Part shown: piece after piece, positions 17,294 through 27,220 of the stretch
How positions within the stretch are numbered: the stretch's first letter is position 1
Layout: every line of letters begins with the position of its first letter
From: Crystallibacter permensis
GTDB taxonomy: Bacteria; Actinomycetota; Actinomycetes; Actinomycetales; Micrococcaceae
DNA length: 64,000 bases
NCBI RefSeq assembly: GCF_025960875.1
Contig: NZ_JAODLR010000003.1
Span: forward strand, 300,501-364,500
Direction of reading: 5' to 3'
Position numbers and translations under genes: made by a program
The notes under the pieces: generated by a model
What the model saw: only the letters and a program-made list of their open reading frames with translations
Databases searched by the model: none
What the model was told of the DNA's origin: nothing

Positions 17294-19027
17294 ATGGCAC
17301 GATCCGGTCACACCACCGCAGCCAAACGGACCTTGGTCTGGCTGGGTGTCCTATTTGCCGTCCTCACCGCCGCTCTCGCCGGCGGAGTTATGTCCAGCCA
17401 GGCTACCTGGGCGCCGAAGCTGGCGCTGGACCTTGAGGGCGGAACGCAGATGATTCTGGCTCCGCAGGTCCAGGGCGGCGGTGATCAAATTTCCGCCGAA
17501 CAGCTGACGCAAGCCGTGGAAATCATCCGTCAGCGTGTCGACGGTTCCGGTGTAGCCGAGGCTGAAATCAGCACACAATCCGGCCGCAACGTCGTAGTCA
17601 GCCTGCCCGGTGTTCCCGATGCAAAGACCAGGGAACTCATTCAGGCCTCCGCCGCGATGGAGTTCCGGCCGGTCCTGGCGGGAAGCCAGGGAGCAGCAGT
17701 TCCGGAAGAAAGCCGCACACCGGAAGAGGAACTGCCGGAGCCAACGGCTGAACCGACGAACGCCAGCGATCTGAACTGGATTACGCCGGAGCTCTATCAG
17801 AAGTTCGAAGCCTTGGACTGCACCGATTCGGCGGCCGTTGCTGCTGCCACGGAAGAGCGTGCACCGGCGGACCAACCCATGGTGGCGTGCGAGCCGGACA
17901 CCGGGATGAAGTACATTCTGGGCCCGGTTGAGGTTCCCGGTACCAATATCGCGACCGCCAGTTTCGGGCAGGTCCGCGGTACTCAGGGCCAGTCGCTGAA
18001 CCAATGGGCTGTCAACATCGAATTCAACGAAGAGGGCACCCAGACCTTCAAGGAGGTCACTGAGCGCCTCTTCGGAATGTCCGGTGTGCAGAACCAGTTC
18101 GCCATTGTCCTCGACGGCACCGTCATTTCGGCTCCGACAACCAACGCTGTGATTCCCGATGGCAAGCCGCAGATTACGGGTAACTTCACGGAAGAATCCG
18201 CCCGCGCGCTGTCCGAGCAGCTCAAGTACGGTGCCCTGCCGATCAGTTTCGAGATCCAGAGCGAAATGCAGATTTCCGCCACCTTGGGTGACGAACAGCT
18301 CCGCATGGGCATCATCGCGGGCCTGATTGGTCTGGTCCTGGTGGCCGTCTACTCGCTGTTCCAGTACCGCATGCTCGGGTTTGTCACCATCGCCTCACTG
18401 GTTGTGGCAGGGTTCTTGACCTACCTGGCGATTGCGCTGCTTGGGTGGACCGAGAACTACCGGCTGTCGCTCGCAGGTGTTGCGGGTCTGATTGTCGCCA
18501 TCGGCCAGACGGCTGACTCGTTCATCGTCTACTTCGAACGTATCCGTGACGAGCTTCGCGACGGACGCGGCCTGGTGTCCGCCGTCGACAATGGCTGGAA
18601 GCGGGCACAACGGACCGTGCTGGCTTCGAAGGCGGTCAACCTGCTTGCGGCCCTCGTACTCTACTTCGTCGCCGTCGGCAACGTCCGCGGTTTCGCATTC
18701 ACCTTGGGCCTGACAGCACTAGCCGACCTCGCCGTCGTCTACCTCTTCACGCACCCGGTCATGCAGCTGCTGGCGCGTACCAAGTTCTTCGGTGAAGGCC
18801 ACCGGTTCTCCGGGCTGGATCCGAAGCTGCTGGGAGCCGTTCCGCTGTACCGCGGTGCCGGCAGGATCCGCCAGCCGGGCGAGGCCCAGCCAAAGGTCCG
18901 GACCAAGAACGCCAAGGCCGCAGCTGAAGCCAGCAGACGCCAGACCATTGCCGAACGGAGGGCCGCAGCAGAGAAGGAACGCTCGGCTTCTGTTCCGGGA
19001 CGTGGCTCGGATAAGGAGAGCAACTAA
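17294..19027 (+). CDS. secD: Protein translocase subunit SecD
   Basis: A 577-residue RND-type membrane protein. An N-terminal transmembrane helix precedes the family signature LDLEGGTQM. A large external domain carries an insertion rich in Glu and Pro (about residues 145-165). Five transmembrane helices follow, containing FERIRDELRDGRG. With SecF it uses the proton gradient to pull exported proteins from the Sec channel. The C-terminal cytoplasmic tail is Lys/Ala/Arg-rich, as is common in actinobacteria. The start at 17294 follows GAGAAAG by about nine bases, and an ATG six codons upstream is the alternative. The stop overlaps the secF start (TAATG). Confidence 0.95.
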   Translation: MARSGHTTAAKRTLVWLGVLFAVLTAALAGGVMSSQATWAPKLALDLEGGTQMILAPQVQGGGDQISAEQLTQAVEIIRQRVDGSGVAEAEISTQSGRNVVVSLPGVPDAKTRELIQASAAMEFRPVLAGSQGAAVPEESRTPEEELPEPTAEPTNASDLNWITPELYQKFEALDCTDSAAVAAATEERAPADQPMVACEPDTGMKYILGPVEVPGTNIATASFGQVRGTQGQSLNQWAVNIEFNEEGTQTFKEVTERLFGMSGVQNQFAIVLDGTVISAPTTNAVIPDGKPQITGNFTEESARALSEQLKYGALPISFEIQSEMQISATLGDEQLRMGIIAGLIGLVLVAVYSLFQYRMLGFVTIASLVVAGFLTYLAIALLGWTENYRLSLAGVAGLIVAIGQTADSFIVYFERIRDELRDGRGLVSAVDNGWKRAQRTVLASKAVNLLAALVLYFVAVGNVRGFAFTLGLTALADLAVVYLFTHPVMQLLARTKFFGEGHRFSGLDPKLLGAVPLYRGAGRIRQPGEAQPKVRTKNAKAAAEASRRQTIAERRAAAEKERSASVPGRGSDKESN

Positions 19028-20034
19028 TGCCCAGCTTGGCAACATTCGGTAATGACCTCTACACCGGCAAGCGCTCCTACCCATTTGTGCAGAAGTACAA
19101 GCTGTGGTTCCTGATCGCGGCGATAGCCATCCTGATTTCGATCATCGTGCCGGTGGTGAAGGGTGGCTTCAACCTCGGCATCGACTTCCGCGGCGGTTCC
19201 GAATTCACCGTCTCGGCAACGGAAAACACCGATATCTCCCGGGGCGAAGAGGCCGTCACCTCGGTTGAGCCGGGACTGGTGCCGCAGGTAACGAACATCG
19301 CGCCCAACACGATGCGGATCCAGACAGAACAGCTCTCGGACGACCAGACCCTGGCCGTCCGTGACGCCTTGATCGAGGCGTACGAGGTGGAAGCGGACCA
19401 GGTCACGTCGACGTTCGTGGGGCCCACCTGGGGCCAGGACGTGACCCGTCAGGCAATCTGGGGACTGGTGGTATTTGTCGCCCTGGCGGCGGTGATGATG
19501 GCCATCTACTTCCGTACCTGGAAGATGTCGGTGGCCGCCCTGTCCGGCATGACGGTGGTCCTTATTGTGACCGCAGGGCTCTATTCCTTGAGTGACTTCG
19601 AAGTGACGCCGTCCGCCATCATCGGCTTCCTGACGGTCCTGAGTTACTCGCTGTATGACACGGTGGTGGTCTTCGACAAGGTCCGGGAGAATACCGAGAA
19701 CATCGACAAGTCCACCAAACGGACGTTCTCGGAGGAGGTCAACCTCGCCGTCAACCAGACCTTGGTCAGGTCGATCAATACGTCCGTTGTGGGCGTCCTG
19801 CCGGTCGCGTCGATCCTCTTTATCGGGGCGATGCTGCTCGGTGCAGGTACGCTGCGGGACCTGTCTCTGTCCCTCTTCATCGGCATCATTATCGGCACAG
19901 TGACAACGGTCTTCATTGCCGCCCCGATGTATGCGTGGCTGCGCGCGAAGGAACCTGCCTTGGTACGGCAAGCCAAACGCGTTGAAGCGCGCCGGCGTCA
20001 TGAGTCGGCCGAAAGCGACGAGATTACCGTTTAG
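19027..20034 (+). CDS. secF: Protein translocase subunit SecF
   Basis: A 335-residue partner of SecD with six transmembrane helices. Family motifs include GIDFRGGSEF in the first periplasmic segment and VVVFDKVRENT after the fourth helix. Its ATG shares a base with the secD stop, which gives the fixed stoichiometry expected of this complex. The operon ends here, with a perfect 16-bp hairpin 13 bases downstream. Confidence 0.96.
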   Translation: MPSLATFGNDLYTGKRSYPFVQKYKLWFLIAAIAILISIIVPVVKGGFNLGIDFRGGSEFTVSATENTDISRGEEAVTSVEPGLVPQVTNIAPNTMRIQTEQLSDDQTLAVRDALIEAYEVEADQVTSTFVGPTWGQDVTRQAIWGLVVFVALAAVMMAIYFRTWKMSVAALSGMTVVLIVTAGLYSLSDFEVTPSAIIGFLTVLSYSLYDTVVVFDKVRENTENIDKSTKRTFSEEVNLAVNQTLVRSINTSVVGVLPVASILFIGAMLLGAGTLRDLSLSLFIGIIIGTVTTVFIAAPMYAWLRAKEPALVRQAKRVEARRRHESAESDEITV

Positions 20035-20046
20035 CAGGCCCTCATG

Positions 20047-20084
20047 AAAGGCCGGTTGCCACTCATCGGTGGCAACCGGCCTTT
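20047..20084 (+). terminator. Intrinsic terminator after secF
   Basis: A perfect 16-bp stem (AAAGGCCGGTTGCCAC, 20047-20062, with its complement at 20069-20084) encloses the 6-base loop TCATCG and is followed by CTGCTCTCC. The AAA/TTT ends of the stem supply a short T-run within the right arm. Confidence 0.8.
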
Positions 20085-20218
20085 CTGCTCTCCATGGGGG
20101 TGTGAAGGCCATGCCTCGTGGGGCATAGACTAGAACGGTCGCATGATGTATCTGTTGTCAGGTACAACGCGGGCTGGAACATTCCTCCCTCGTTGCCGGC
20201 AGGAAAGCGGGGCAGGAT

Positions 20219-22585
20219 TTGGCTGAGAACGGCAGGCCTACGGACCAGGGTCCCAATTCGGCGGTAAAGCCGGGGCCCGGTTCTGTTGTTGTGCCCTCCC
20301 CACAACAGGCCGTTCCGGACCAGGCACCGGTCCGGAATTCGTTCCCCGGGCGGCGTGAACGCACTATGTCCCGCCTTGCGCGGCTGACCGGACGCGGCTC
20401 CGCCGGCTACTCGCCGATCCTTGAACCATTGCTGCGCACGGTGCGGGCGAACAACCCGCGCGAGGACTTCGACCTGATCCACCGCGCGTTCGTGGTTGCC
20501 GAGCGCAGCCACCGGGGCCAAAAGCGCAAGAGCGGCGACCCCTACATCACCCACCCGGTGGCCGTGGCCACCATCCTGGCCGAACTGGGCATGACCGGGA
20601 CGACCTTGGCCGCCGCACTGCTGCATGACACGGTCGAGGATACCGAATACACCCTTGACCAGTTACGGGCCGAGTTCGGGTCCGAGGTGGCCATGTTGGT
20701 CGACGGCGTGACCAAGCTGGACAAGGTCCAGTTCGGCGACGCCGCGCAGTCGGAGACCGTGCGGAAAATGGTTGTGGCAATGGCCAAGGACATCCGTGTC
20801 CTGGTCATCAAGCTTGCGGACCGCCTGCACAACGCCCGGACCTGGCGGTTCGTCTCGCCGGAATCATCCGCCAAGAAAGCCCGGGAGACGCTGGAAATAT
20901 TCGCCCCGCTGGCGCACCGGCTGGGCATGAACACCATCAAATGGGAGCTCGAGGACCTGTCCTTCGCGGCGCTGCACCCCAAGGTGTACGAGGAGATCGT
21001 GCGCATGGTGGGGGAACGCACGCCCGAGCGCGAGAAGTACCTGACCATGCTCCGCACCAACATCGGCGACGATCTGCGCGCCGTGAAGATCAAGGCGACG
21101 ATCACCGGGCGCCCCAAGCACTACTACTCCATCTACCAGAAGATGATCGTTCGAGGTAAGGACTTCGACGACATCCATGACCTGATGGGGATCCGTGTCC
21201 TGGTGGACAGCGTGCGCGATTGCTACGCCACACTCGGCGCGCTGCATGCGCGGTGGAACCCGCTGCCCGGGCGGTTCAAAGACTACATCGCCATGCCGAA
21301 GTTCAACATGTACCAGTCCCTGCACACCACAGTGATCGGCCCGGGCGGCAAACCGGTGGAAATCCAGATCCGGACCTACGAGATGCACCGCCGGGCCGAA
21401 TACGGCGTGGCCGCGCACTGGAAGTACAAGGACGCGGCGAAAAACTCCGGCACAGCGGCGGACGGCGGCGACATGGGCTGGCTTCGCAGCCTGGTGGACT
21501 GGCAACAGGAAACCTCCGACCCGGCAGAGTTCCTCGATTCGCTGCGCTTTGAAATCAACGCCCGCGAGGTGTTCGTCTTCACACCTAAGGGCGAGGTCAT
21601 GGCCTTGCCGGCAGGATCAACGCCGGTGGATTTCGCGTACGCCGTCCATACCGAGGTAGGACACCGGACCATTGGCGCCCGCGTCAACGGGAAACTTGTC
21701 CCGCTGAACAGCGAGCTCAACCATGGCGACTGGGTGGAAATCTTCACCTCGAAGGCCGAGGGTGCGGGGCCGAGCCAGGACTGGCAGGGCTTTGTTAAGA
21801 GTCCCCGGGCGCGTAACAAGATCAGGCAGTGGTTCACGAAGGAACGCCGTGAAGAGGCGATCGAAAAGGGCAAGGACCAGCTCACCAAGGCCATGCGGAA
21901 GCAGAACCTGCCGCTGCAGAAGATGATGACGCATGACGCTCTGATGGCCGTGGCGCAGGAAATGCACCATCAGGACATCGCTGCGCTCTATGCTGCGGTC
22001 GGGGACGGTCATTCTTCTGCCCAGAACGTCATCGAACACCTGGTGGCGTTGCTCGGCGGCTCGGAGGCGGCCGAGGAGATGGAAGCCCCGATCTCCACCG
22101 CCCCCAAACGGCCGAAGACCTCGGACTCCGGCGTGACCGTGGTCGGGGTGGGCGATGTCTGGGTGAAGCTGGCGCGCTGCTGTACGCCGGTGCCGCCGGA
22201 TCCGATTATCGGGTTTGTGACGCGGGGATCCGGCGTGTCCGTCCACCGCTCCGACTGCCGGAATGTTTCCGACCTGAGGGACCAGCCCGGGCGGATCGTC
22301 GATGTTGAGTGGGCACCGACCAAGTCCAGTGTGTTCCTCGTGGAGATCCAGGTCGAGGCGCTGGACCGCAAGAGCCTGCTCTCCGATGTGACGCGCGTGC
22401 TGGCCGAGAACCACGTCAACATCCTCTCCGCCACCGTACACACCTCGAGCGACCGTCTGGCGATCTCACGGTTCTCCTTCGAGATGGGGGATCCGAAGTA
22501 TCTGAGTCATGTCCTCAGCGCGGTCCGCCGCATCGACGGAGTGTTCGACGTGTACCGCACGACGGACGCGCGTCGCCGTATCTAA
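20219..22585 (+). CDS. relA: RelA/SpoT homologue, bifunctional (p)ppGpp synthetase/hydrolase
   Basis: A 788-residue long RSH protein. The N-terminal HD hydrolase domain has [12 protein letters not shown], the synthetase domain has HYYSIYQKM and [14 protein letters not shown], then come TGS ([19 protein letters not shown]), a cysteine-containing region ([10 protein letters not shown]) and a C-terminal ACT domain. Both catalytic domains look intact, so it should make and degrade the stringent-response alarmone. The TTG start at 20219 has only a weak, close ribosome binding site. The first 55 residues are low-complexity, so translation could begin nearer [11 protein letters not shown] at 20366. 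A weak -10 (TAGACT, 20126-20131) lies upstream. Its TAA overlaps the stop of the convergent AbiEi-like gene by four bases. Confidence 0.95.
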   Translation: MAENGRPTDQGPNSAVKPGPGSVVVPSPQQAVPDQAPVRNSFPGRRERTMSRLARLTGRGSAGYSPILEPLLRTVRANNPREDFDLIHRAFVVAERSHRGQKRKSGDPYITHPVAVATILAELGMTGTTLAAALLHDTVEDTEYTLDQLRAEFGSEVAMLVDGVTKLDKVQFGDAAQSETVRKMVVAMAKDIRVLVIKLADRLHNARTWRFVSPESSAKKARETLEIFAPLAHRLGMNTIKWELEDLSFAALHPKVYEEIVRMVGERTPEREKYLTMLRTNIGDDLRAVKIKATITGRPKHYYSIYQKMIVRGKDFDDIHDLMGIRVLVDSVRDCYATLGALHARWNPLPGRFKDYIAMPKFNMYQSLHTTVIGPGGKPVEIQIRTYEMHRRAEYGVAAHWKYKDAAKNSGTAADGGDMGWLRSLVDWQQETSDPAEFLDSLRFEINAREVFVFTPKGEVMALPAGSTPVDFAYAVHTEVGHRTIGARVNGKLVPLNSELNHGDWVEIFTSKAEGAGPSQDWQGFVKSPRARNKIRQWFTKERREEAIEKGKDQLTKAMRKQNLPLQKMMTHDALMAVAQEMHHQDIAALYAAVGDGHSSAQNVIEHLVALLGGSEAAEEMEAPISTAPKRPKTSDSGVTVVGVGDVWVKLARCCTPVPPDPIIGFVTRGSGVSVHRSDCRNVSDLRDQPGRIVDVEWAPTKSSVFLVEIQVEALDRKSLLSDVTRVLAENHVNILSATVHTSSDRLAISRFSFEMGDPKYLSHVLSAVRRIDGVFDVYRTTDARRRI

Positions 22586-23223
22586 GCGTTTCCTCCGGCT
22601 TGCTGCTTGCGCAGATCGAGTGCGGCTGCCAGGCGCCGGAGGGCCACGTTCTTGCCCGGCATCCTCTCCCGGATCTGCAGGGCCTGCCGGATGTAGCCCA
22701 GGGGGCACTTCAGCCTGGGGTCGGATGATAAGGCGAGCAGGACCCGGACCGCGTCTTCGTCCCGGGCGTAGACGGCGATGTCGAGCGCCGTCCTCAGGGG
22801 AGAAGTGATCCGGACACCCGAGATATTCAACGTATCCAGCGGCCCCAGTGCGACTTCGTGCAGGTGGATGCTTCGGTGCCGCCCCTGCGAGGTTGCCCGG
22901 TAGCGGTGGTCGAGCAGGACAGTGATCTTGTTGCCCGGCGGCGAGCAGCCGTAGACCCAGGCTGCCGTGAGCCGGCCGAGCACCACCTTGTGCCGGATAG
23001 GCTGCGGCAGGGCAGCATGTGCAGCCAAGGCACGGTGCACGGAGGTGACGGGTTCGCCGGTGCTGACGTAGGCAGGACCGTAAATGTTGACCACCAGGCC
23101 ATCGATTGCCATGGCCTGCAGTTCGGCCAGGCTGAACGGCCGCCCGGCATAGAGCACGCCTCCCTGGGAGCCGGGGGCGGTGATGGTTGTCGATGGCTGC
23201 TGCCGTTGCTCTCCCATGGTCAT
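22582..23223 (-). CDS. AbiEi-like (type IV antitoxin-type) protein, orphan
   Basis: A 213-residue protein. The stretch [13 protein letters not shown], then [22 protein letters not shown] and [17 protein letters not shown] follows the pattern of actinobacterial AbiEi-family antitoxins, which usually pair an N-terminal winged helix with this C-terminal domain. Here the N-terminal part (residues 25-70) is short and only loosely helix-turn-helix-like. No AbiEii nucleotidyltransferase toxin gene lies on either side, so it is an orphan. It ends inside the relA stop and is 130 bp downstream of the DUF349 gene. Family assignment is from pattern memory only; a plain hypothetical protein is the alternative. 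Confidence 0.6.
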   Translation of the reverse strand: MTMGEQRQQPSTTITAPGSQGGVLYAGRPFSLAELQAMAIDGLVVNIYGPAYVSTGEPVTSVHRALAAHAALPQPIRHKVVLGRLTAAWVYGCSPPGNKITVLLDHRYRATSQGRHRSIHLHEVALGPLDTLNISGVRITSPLRTALDIAVYARDEDAVRVLLALSSDPRLKCPLGYIRQALQIRERMPGKNVALRRLAAALDLRKQQAGGNA

Positions 23224-23260
23224 GATGCCAGCTTGTCAAAGCCTGCTGACCAACGAGAGA

Positions 23261-23295
23261 GGGCGGAACCTCTTTGTGGAAAAGCGGTTCCGCCC
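23261..23295 (-). terminator. Terminator hairpin downstream of the DUF349 gene
   Basis: A perfect 10-bp GC-rich stem (GGGCGGAACC at 23261-23270 and GGTTCCGCCC at 23286-23295) has a 15-base loop. On the minus strand it is followed by TCTCTCGTTGG. It lies 58 bases past the DUF349 stop and before the AbiEi-like gene, so it probably separates the two transcripts. Confidence 0.65.
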
Positions 23296-23353
23296 TCAGA
23301 CGGTGTGTAGATCGGGTGGTTATTCCGCCCGGTCAGTTATTCGGCTGGATCGC

Positions 23354-24793
23354 TCAGGAGAAGTCCTGCGCCGATTTCTGCAAGGTGTCCAGCCACTGCC
23401 GACGGGCCTCGAGAGCCTCGCGGGCGTCGGCGATTTTCCGCTCATCGCCTTGGCGTTCAGCCTTGGAAAGATCCTCTTCGAGACCGGCAATGGTCGTCTC
23501 CAACTGGCTCAACGCACTGTTGGTACGGGCCTTGGTCTCCGGATTGCTGCGCCGCCACTGGTCGTCTTCGGCTGCCTTGACAGCGTCTTCGACCTTGCGC
23601 AGGCCTCCGTCGATCCGCTGCATGTCCCCGCGCGGTACCTTGCCGGCTTCTTCCCAGCGGTCCCTGATGGACTGGAGGGCCTTCTTGGCGGCGCCGAGAT
23701 CCGTAATCGGGAGCAGCGCCTGCGCCTCGGCCACGAGAGCTTCCTTGACCACCAGGTTCGCGGCATACTCCTGATCGATGGCTTGGTTGGCGGCCTGGCG
23801 TGCGGCAAAGAATTTGTCCTGGGCGGCACGGAAACGGGCCCAGAGCGCGTCATCGTCCTTCCGGCTGGCACGCTTGGAAGACTTCCATTCGTCCATCAGA
23901 TGGCGGTACTCGCCGGCGGTTGGGCCCCAGTCGGTGGAGTTCGAAAGCTCCTCGGCACGCGCGATCAATGCTTCTTTAGCCGACTTGGCTGCAGCATTGT
24001 CGCTGTCCAACTGGCTGAAATAGGCACGGCGGTGGCGGTCAAAGACGGTGCGTGCGGACCTGAAGCGTTTCCACAACGCATCCTCAGTGCCGCGGCCCAG
24101 CCGGATGCCGTTCTTCTGCGCGGTCTTCCAGGTTTCGAATAGCTCGTTCATTCGGGCACTGCTGGTCTTCCACTGCACCGTGGCAGGGTCTTTGCCGGCG
24201 ATTGATTCCGCTTCAGCGACAATGGCTTCACGTGCAGCCAGTTCGGCGGAGCGCTGCGCTTCCTGTGCATCCTTTTCACTGCGCTGCAGCGCTGCGATCG
24301 CGGTGTCGAGGCTGTCGAGGCGTGCCTCCAGAGCCGGAATATCCCCGACCATGTGGCGCTCGGCGACCTGTGCCCTCAGATGCTCAAGGGTTTTGTGCAT
24401 ATCGGTGGACGGCGCCTTCGCCTCCACCCGCTGCTCCAGGAGCGCTGCCTGCGCGGCGGCGTCGTCATACTTGCGCACAAAGTAGGCCAGCGCTTCGTCG
24501 GCCGGGGCGTCCGGATACTGCCCGACGGGGTGCTCTTCGCCGTCGAGAATCAGGAAGACGTGCCCGTCCTCGGCAACCCGGCCCCATTTGGCGGCTTCCG
24601 AAAGCGGCGTACTGTGCACCGGTGGCGCGGCGACAACGGTCTGCACCGTGGAGGCTGCAGCGTGCTTCGGTGCCATTGCTGCCGGTGTTGGGCGCGGCCG
24701 CGCGGATGGTTTCATGCTGGCTGGCGTCGGCGGCTTTGGCGTTTCGGAGGCCGTGCCGTCAACTGTTTCGTCGGATTTCTGACTGTCTGTCAC
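23354..24793 (-). CDS. DUF349-repeat protein
   Basis: A 479-residue, mostly helical, highly charged protein. After a Pro/Ala-rich N-terminal tail of about 75 residues comes a globular segment (WGRVAEDGHVFLILDGEEHPV). Three DUF349 repeats follow, each containing a tryptophan-centred block such as LWKRFRSAR, LWARFRAAQ and IRDRWEEAG. The C-terminal end is predicted coiled coil (LSQLETTIAGLEEDLSKAE). The biochemical role of actinobacterial DUF349 proteins is not settled, but they are commonly found next to relA as here. The GTG at 24793 is preferred because GAAAGAG precedes it by eight bases; the frame extends eleven codons upstream. Confidence 0.85.
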   Translation of the reverse strand: MTDSQKSDETVDGTASETPKPPTPASMKPSARPRPTPAAMAPKHAAASTVQTVVAAPPVHSTPLSEAAKWGRVAEDGHVFLILDGEEHPVGQYPDAPADEALAYFVRKYDDAAAQAALLEQRVEAKAPSTDMHKTLEHLRAQVAERHMVGDIPALEARLDSLDTAIAALQRSEKDAQEAQRSAELAAREAIVAEAESIAGKDPATVQWKTSSARMNELFETWKTAQKNGIRLGRGTEDALWKRFRSARTVFDRHRRAYFSQLDSDNAAAKSAKEALIARAEELSNSTDWGPTAGEYRHLMDEWKSSKRASRKDDDALWARFRAAQDKFFAARQAANQAIDQEYAANLVVKEALVAEAQALLPITDLGAAKKALQSIRDRWEEAGKVPRGDMQRIDGGLRKVEDAVKAAEDDQWRRSNPETKARTNSALSQLETTIAGLEEDLSKAERQGDERKIADAREALEARRQWLDTLQKSAQDFS

Positions 24794-24856
24794 CGCTAAA
24801 ACTCTTTCACTCGTTGTTCGGTGCACCCACCGCAGGCGCGCGCACCAGGTACTTCA

Positions 24857-24870
24857 CTAGATCAATCTAG
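24857..24870. repeat. 14-bp palindrome at the cyclophilin stop
   Basis: CTAGATCAATCTAG is a perfect inverted repeat with a two-base centre. It covers the stop codon of the cyclophilin gene and lies 64 bases upstream of the DUF349 start. It could be an operator or a small hairpin in the intergenic RNA. Confidence 0.35.
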
Positions 24871-25668
24871 AGTAAACGCATCAATCGTTACTGGTATTTT
24901 AGGTTGTCCGTCCTGGCTGCCGGCTTCTTCGACGCCGCCGTCGGCAATCTCCTGGATCACGTCGAGGCCTGTGGTTACCTTACCCATAATCGTGTAGCCA
25001 CCGGTATCTTGCGGAATCCTGCTGTCTTTGTAGGCAATGAAGAACTGGCTGCCGTTGCTGAACGTGCTTTGCCCGCGGGCGACGGCAATAGTGCCCGCAG
25101 GGTATAGGCCGGATTCCGGCGAGTTTTCGACCGGACCCCACTGGAACTCCGGGTCGCCGCCGCCTTGGCCGTCCACGGAGCCGCACTGAAGCACGCCCAT
25201 GGAAGCGGCAGTAGTGAGGCGGTGGCACGTCTTGCCCGCGAAAAAGCCTTCGTCGGCCAAGGACTTGAACACCGAAACGGCCTGCGGCGCAGCCTCGCCG
25301 TCGAGCTCCATGCCGATGTCGCCGGCGCTGGTGGACAGCGTGCCGGTGAGCACCTGGCCACGCGCCAGATCCGCGGAAGGGATATGGGCGGCGTTCGTTT
25401 GTGCGCCGGCGGGATCAGGGGAAGCGGATCCGCCGGGTATCGGTTCTTCGATACCCTCGCGTACCTGGTCAACCTCGCCCGCCGTGGGGTTGGTGCCGAA
25501 CACGGTCAGCTGGAGCAGCACACCCAGGATGACCAGGACAGCGATCACGACGGCACCAATAACGTTGTCGCGCTTGCGCCGCTTGATTTGATATGCACGC
25601 AGGGCGCGTTTGGCCTCCATCTGCGCAATGCGACGCTTTGTTTCGCGGTCCTGGCTCTTGGCGGCCAC
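24862..25668 (-). CDS. Membrane-anchored cyclophilin-type peptidyl-prolyl isomerase
   Basis: A 268-residue protein. A basic cytoplasmic N-terminus (about residues 1-35) is followed by one transmembrane helix (about 37-58) and an extracytoplasmic cyclophilin domain from about residue 105. Domain motifs are GDIGMELDGEAAPQAV, FFAGKTCHRL, STFSNGSQFFI and YTIMGKVTTGLDV. It probably helps fold secreted proteins. The start is GTG with AAGGAAGG upstream. It lies between the DUF349 gene and divergent hisS, the usual actinobacterial arrangement. Confidence 0.9.
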   Translation of the reverse strand: MAAKSQDRETKRRIAQMEAKRALRAYQIKRRKRDNVIGAVVIAVLVILGVLLQLTVFGTNPTAGEVDQVREGIEEPIPGGSASPDPAGAQTNAAHIPSADLARGQVLTGTLSTSAGDIGMELDGEAAPQAVSVFKSLADEGFFAGKTCHRLTTAASMGVLQCGSVDGQGGGDPEFQWGPVENSPESGLYPAGTIAVARGQSTFSNGSQFFIAYKDSRIPQDTGGYTIMGKVTTGLDVIQEIADGGVEEAGSQDGQPKIPVTIDAFTLD

Positions 25669-25855
25669 CGGGCCCTTCCTTTCCCCTCAGGTCCCACCTC
25701 GGCGGATGGGATGTTCAATTCTTTGGGCCGGGACTGCTGCCTGCCCGTAAAATGGTCCGGCAGCCAGTTTAGGCATTCACAGGCCAAAGGGCCCGTTATC
25801 CTGAGTAGTCAGCCCCCATGAGTCTTTCGACCCACAATTTAGGAGATATCCCCGC

Positions 25856-27202
25856 ATGGCACGTAAGGCCTCCCTGTCAGGTTTCCCGGAATGGCTTCCG
25901 CAGGAGAGGCTCGTGGAGCAGCATGTGCTGGACAGCCTGCGGCGGACCTTTGAGCTGCACGGGTTCTCCTCCATTGAGACCCGCGCCGTGGAGACGGTGG
26001 AGCAACTGCTGCGCAAGGGCGAGATCGACAAAGAGGTCTACGGCCTGCACCGGCTCCAGGCGGACGAAGCCGAGGGCGGCAAGGCTGAGGACAAGCTGGC
26101 GCTCCACTTCGACCTGACGGTGCCGTTTGCCCGGTACGTCGTCGAGAACGCCGGACACCTCGCCTTCCCGTTCCGCCGCTACCAGATCCAGAAAGTCTGG
26201 CGCGGGGAACGCCCGCAGGAGGGCCGCGCGCGCGAATTTACACAGGCCGATATCGACGTCGTGGGTGACGGTGAACTGCCGTTCCGCTACGACGTGGAAC
26301 TGGCCCTGGTCATCGTAGAAGCCCTGGGCGCGCTGCCCATCCCCGAATTCAAGCTGCGCGTGAACAATCGCAAGCTGGCCGAGGGCTTCTACCGTGGCAT
26401 CGGGCTGGATGATACCGCCGGTGTCCTGCGCAGCATCGACAAGCTTGAGAAGGTCGGGCCGCAGAAAGTTGCCGAACTGCTGCAGCAAGAGCTCGGTGCC
26501 ACCGCGGAGCAGGCCGAGGCCGCGCTGAAGCTGGCCTCCATCCGTAGCGAGGACACCTCCTTTGCACAGGAGGTGCGTGCCCTCGGCGTGAGCAACGAAC
26601 TTCTGGACGAGGGCCTGGCCGAGCTTGAACAGGTCATCGGTGAAGCTTCACACCGCGCGCCGGGACGGGTCCTGGCGGACCTGAGCATCGCCCGCGGACT
26701 CGATTACTACACCGGAACCGTCTACGAAACCGTCCTGGTCGGACACGAACAGCTCGGCTCGATCTGCTCCGGCGGCCGGTACGACGCCCTCGCCGCCAAG
26801 GGAAACCGCAAGTTCCCCGGCGTGGGCCTGTCCATTGGCGTGACCCGGCTGGTGATGCGGATCCTGAGCCAGGAGTTCGCCTCGGCCTCCCGGCACGTGC
26901 CCACCGCTGTGCTGGTCACGCTGGCCGACGACGGCAGCTGGTCCCAGGCTCAGGACATTGCTGCGCAGTTGCGCGGGCGCGGCATCAGCGTGGAAGTCGC
27001 GGCCAAGGCCGAGAAGTTCGGTAAACAGATCAAGTACGCGGACCGCCGCGGAATCCCCTTTGTCTGGTTCAGCACCGACGAAGACGGCAACCTCAACCAC
27101 GAGGTCAAGGACATCCGCTCCGGCGAACAGGTTGCCGCCGATCCCAAGACCTGGACGCCGCCGGCAGAGGACCTGATCCCGCAGATCACTTCCGCACAGT
27201 AA
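25856..27202 (+). CDS. hisS: Histidyl-tRNA synthetase
   Basis: A 448-residue class II synthetase. Motif 2 is seen around RRYQIQKVWRGERPQEGR, the histidine-specific element is RGLDYYTGTVYE, and motif 3 lies at GVGLSIGVTRL. A C-terminal anticodon-binding domain (TAVLVTLADDGSW onward) closes the protein. It begins with ATG preceded by AGGAG. It is convergent with the permease gene, with only 18 bp between the stops. That gap is GC-rich and can form a small hairpin spanning both stop codons. No T-box leader was found in the 187-bp region upstream. Confidence 0.96.
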   Translation: MARKASLSGFPEWLPQERLVEQHVLDSLRRTFELHGFSSIETRAVETVEQLLRKGEIDKEVYGLHRLQADEAEGGKAEDKLALHFDLTVPFARYVVENAGHLAFPFRRYQIQKVWRGERPQEGRAREFTQADIDVVGDGELPFRYDVELALVIVEALGALPIPEFKLRVNNRKLAEGFYRGIGLDDTAGVLRSIDKLEKVGPQKVAELLQQELGATAEQAEAALKLASIRSEDTSFAQEVRALGVSNELLDEGLAELEQVIGEASHRAPGRVLADLSIARGLDYYTGTVYETVLVGHEQLGSICSGGRYDALAAKGNRKFPGVGLSIGVTRLVMRILSQEFASASRHVPTAVLVTLADDGSWSQAQDIAAQLRGRGISVEVAAKAEKFGKQIKYADRRGIPFVWFSTDEDGNLNHEVKDIRSGEQVAADPKTWTPPAEDLIPQITSAQ

Positions 27203-27220
27203 CGGCCGCGGCCCGGCCGG

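Noticed and set aside
25669..25855. Possible T-box leader before hisS (also checked before thrS, aspS and alaS)
   Set aside because: No T-box consensus or specifier stem was found in any of these leaders.
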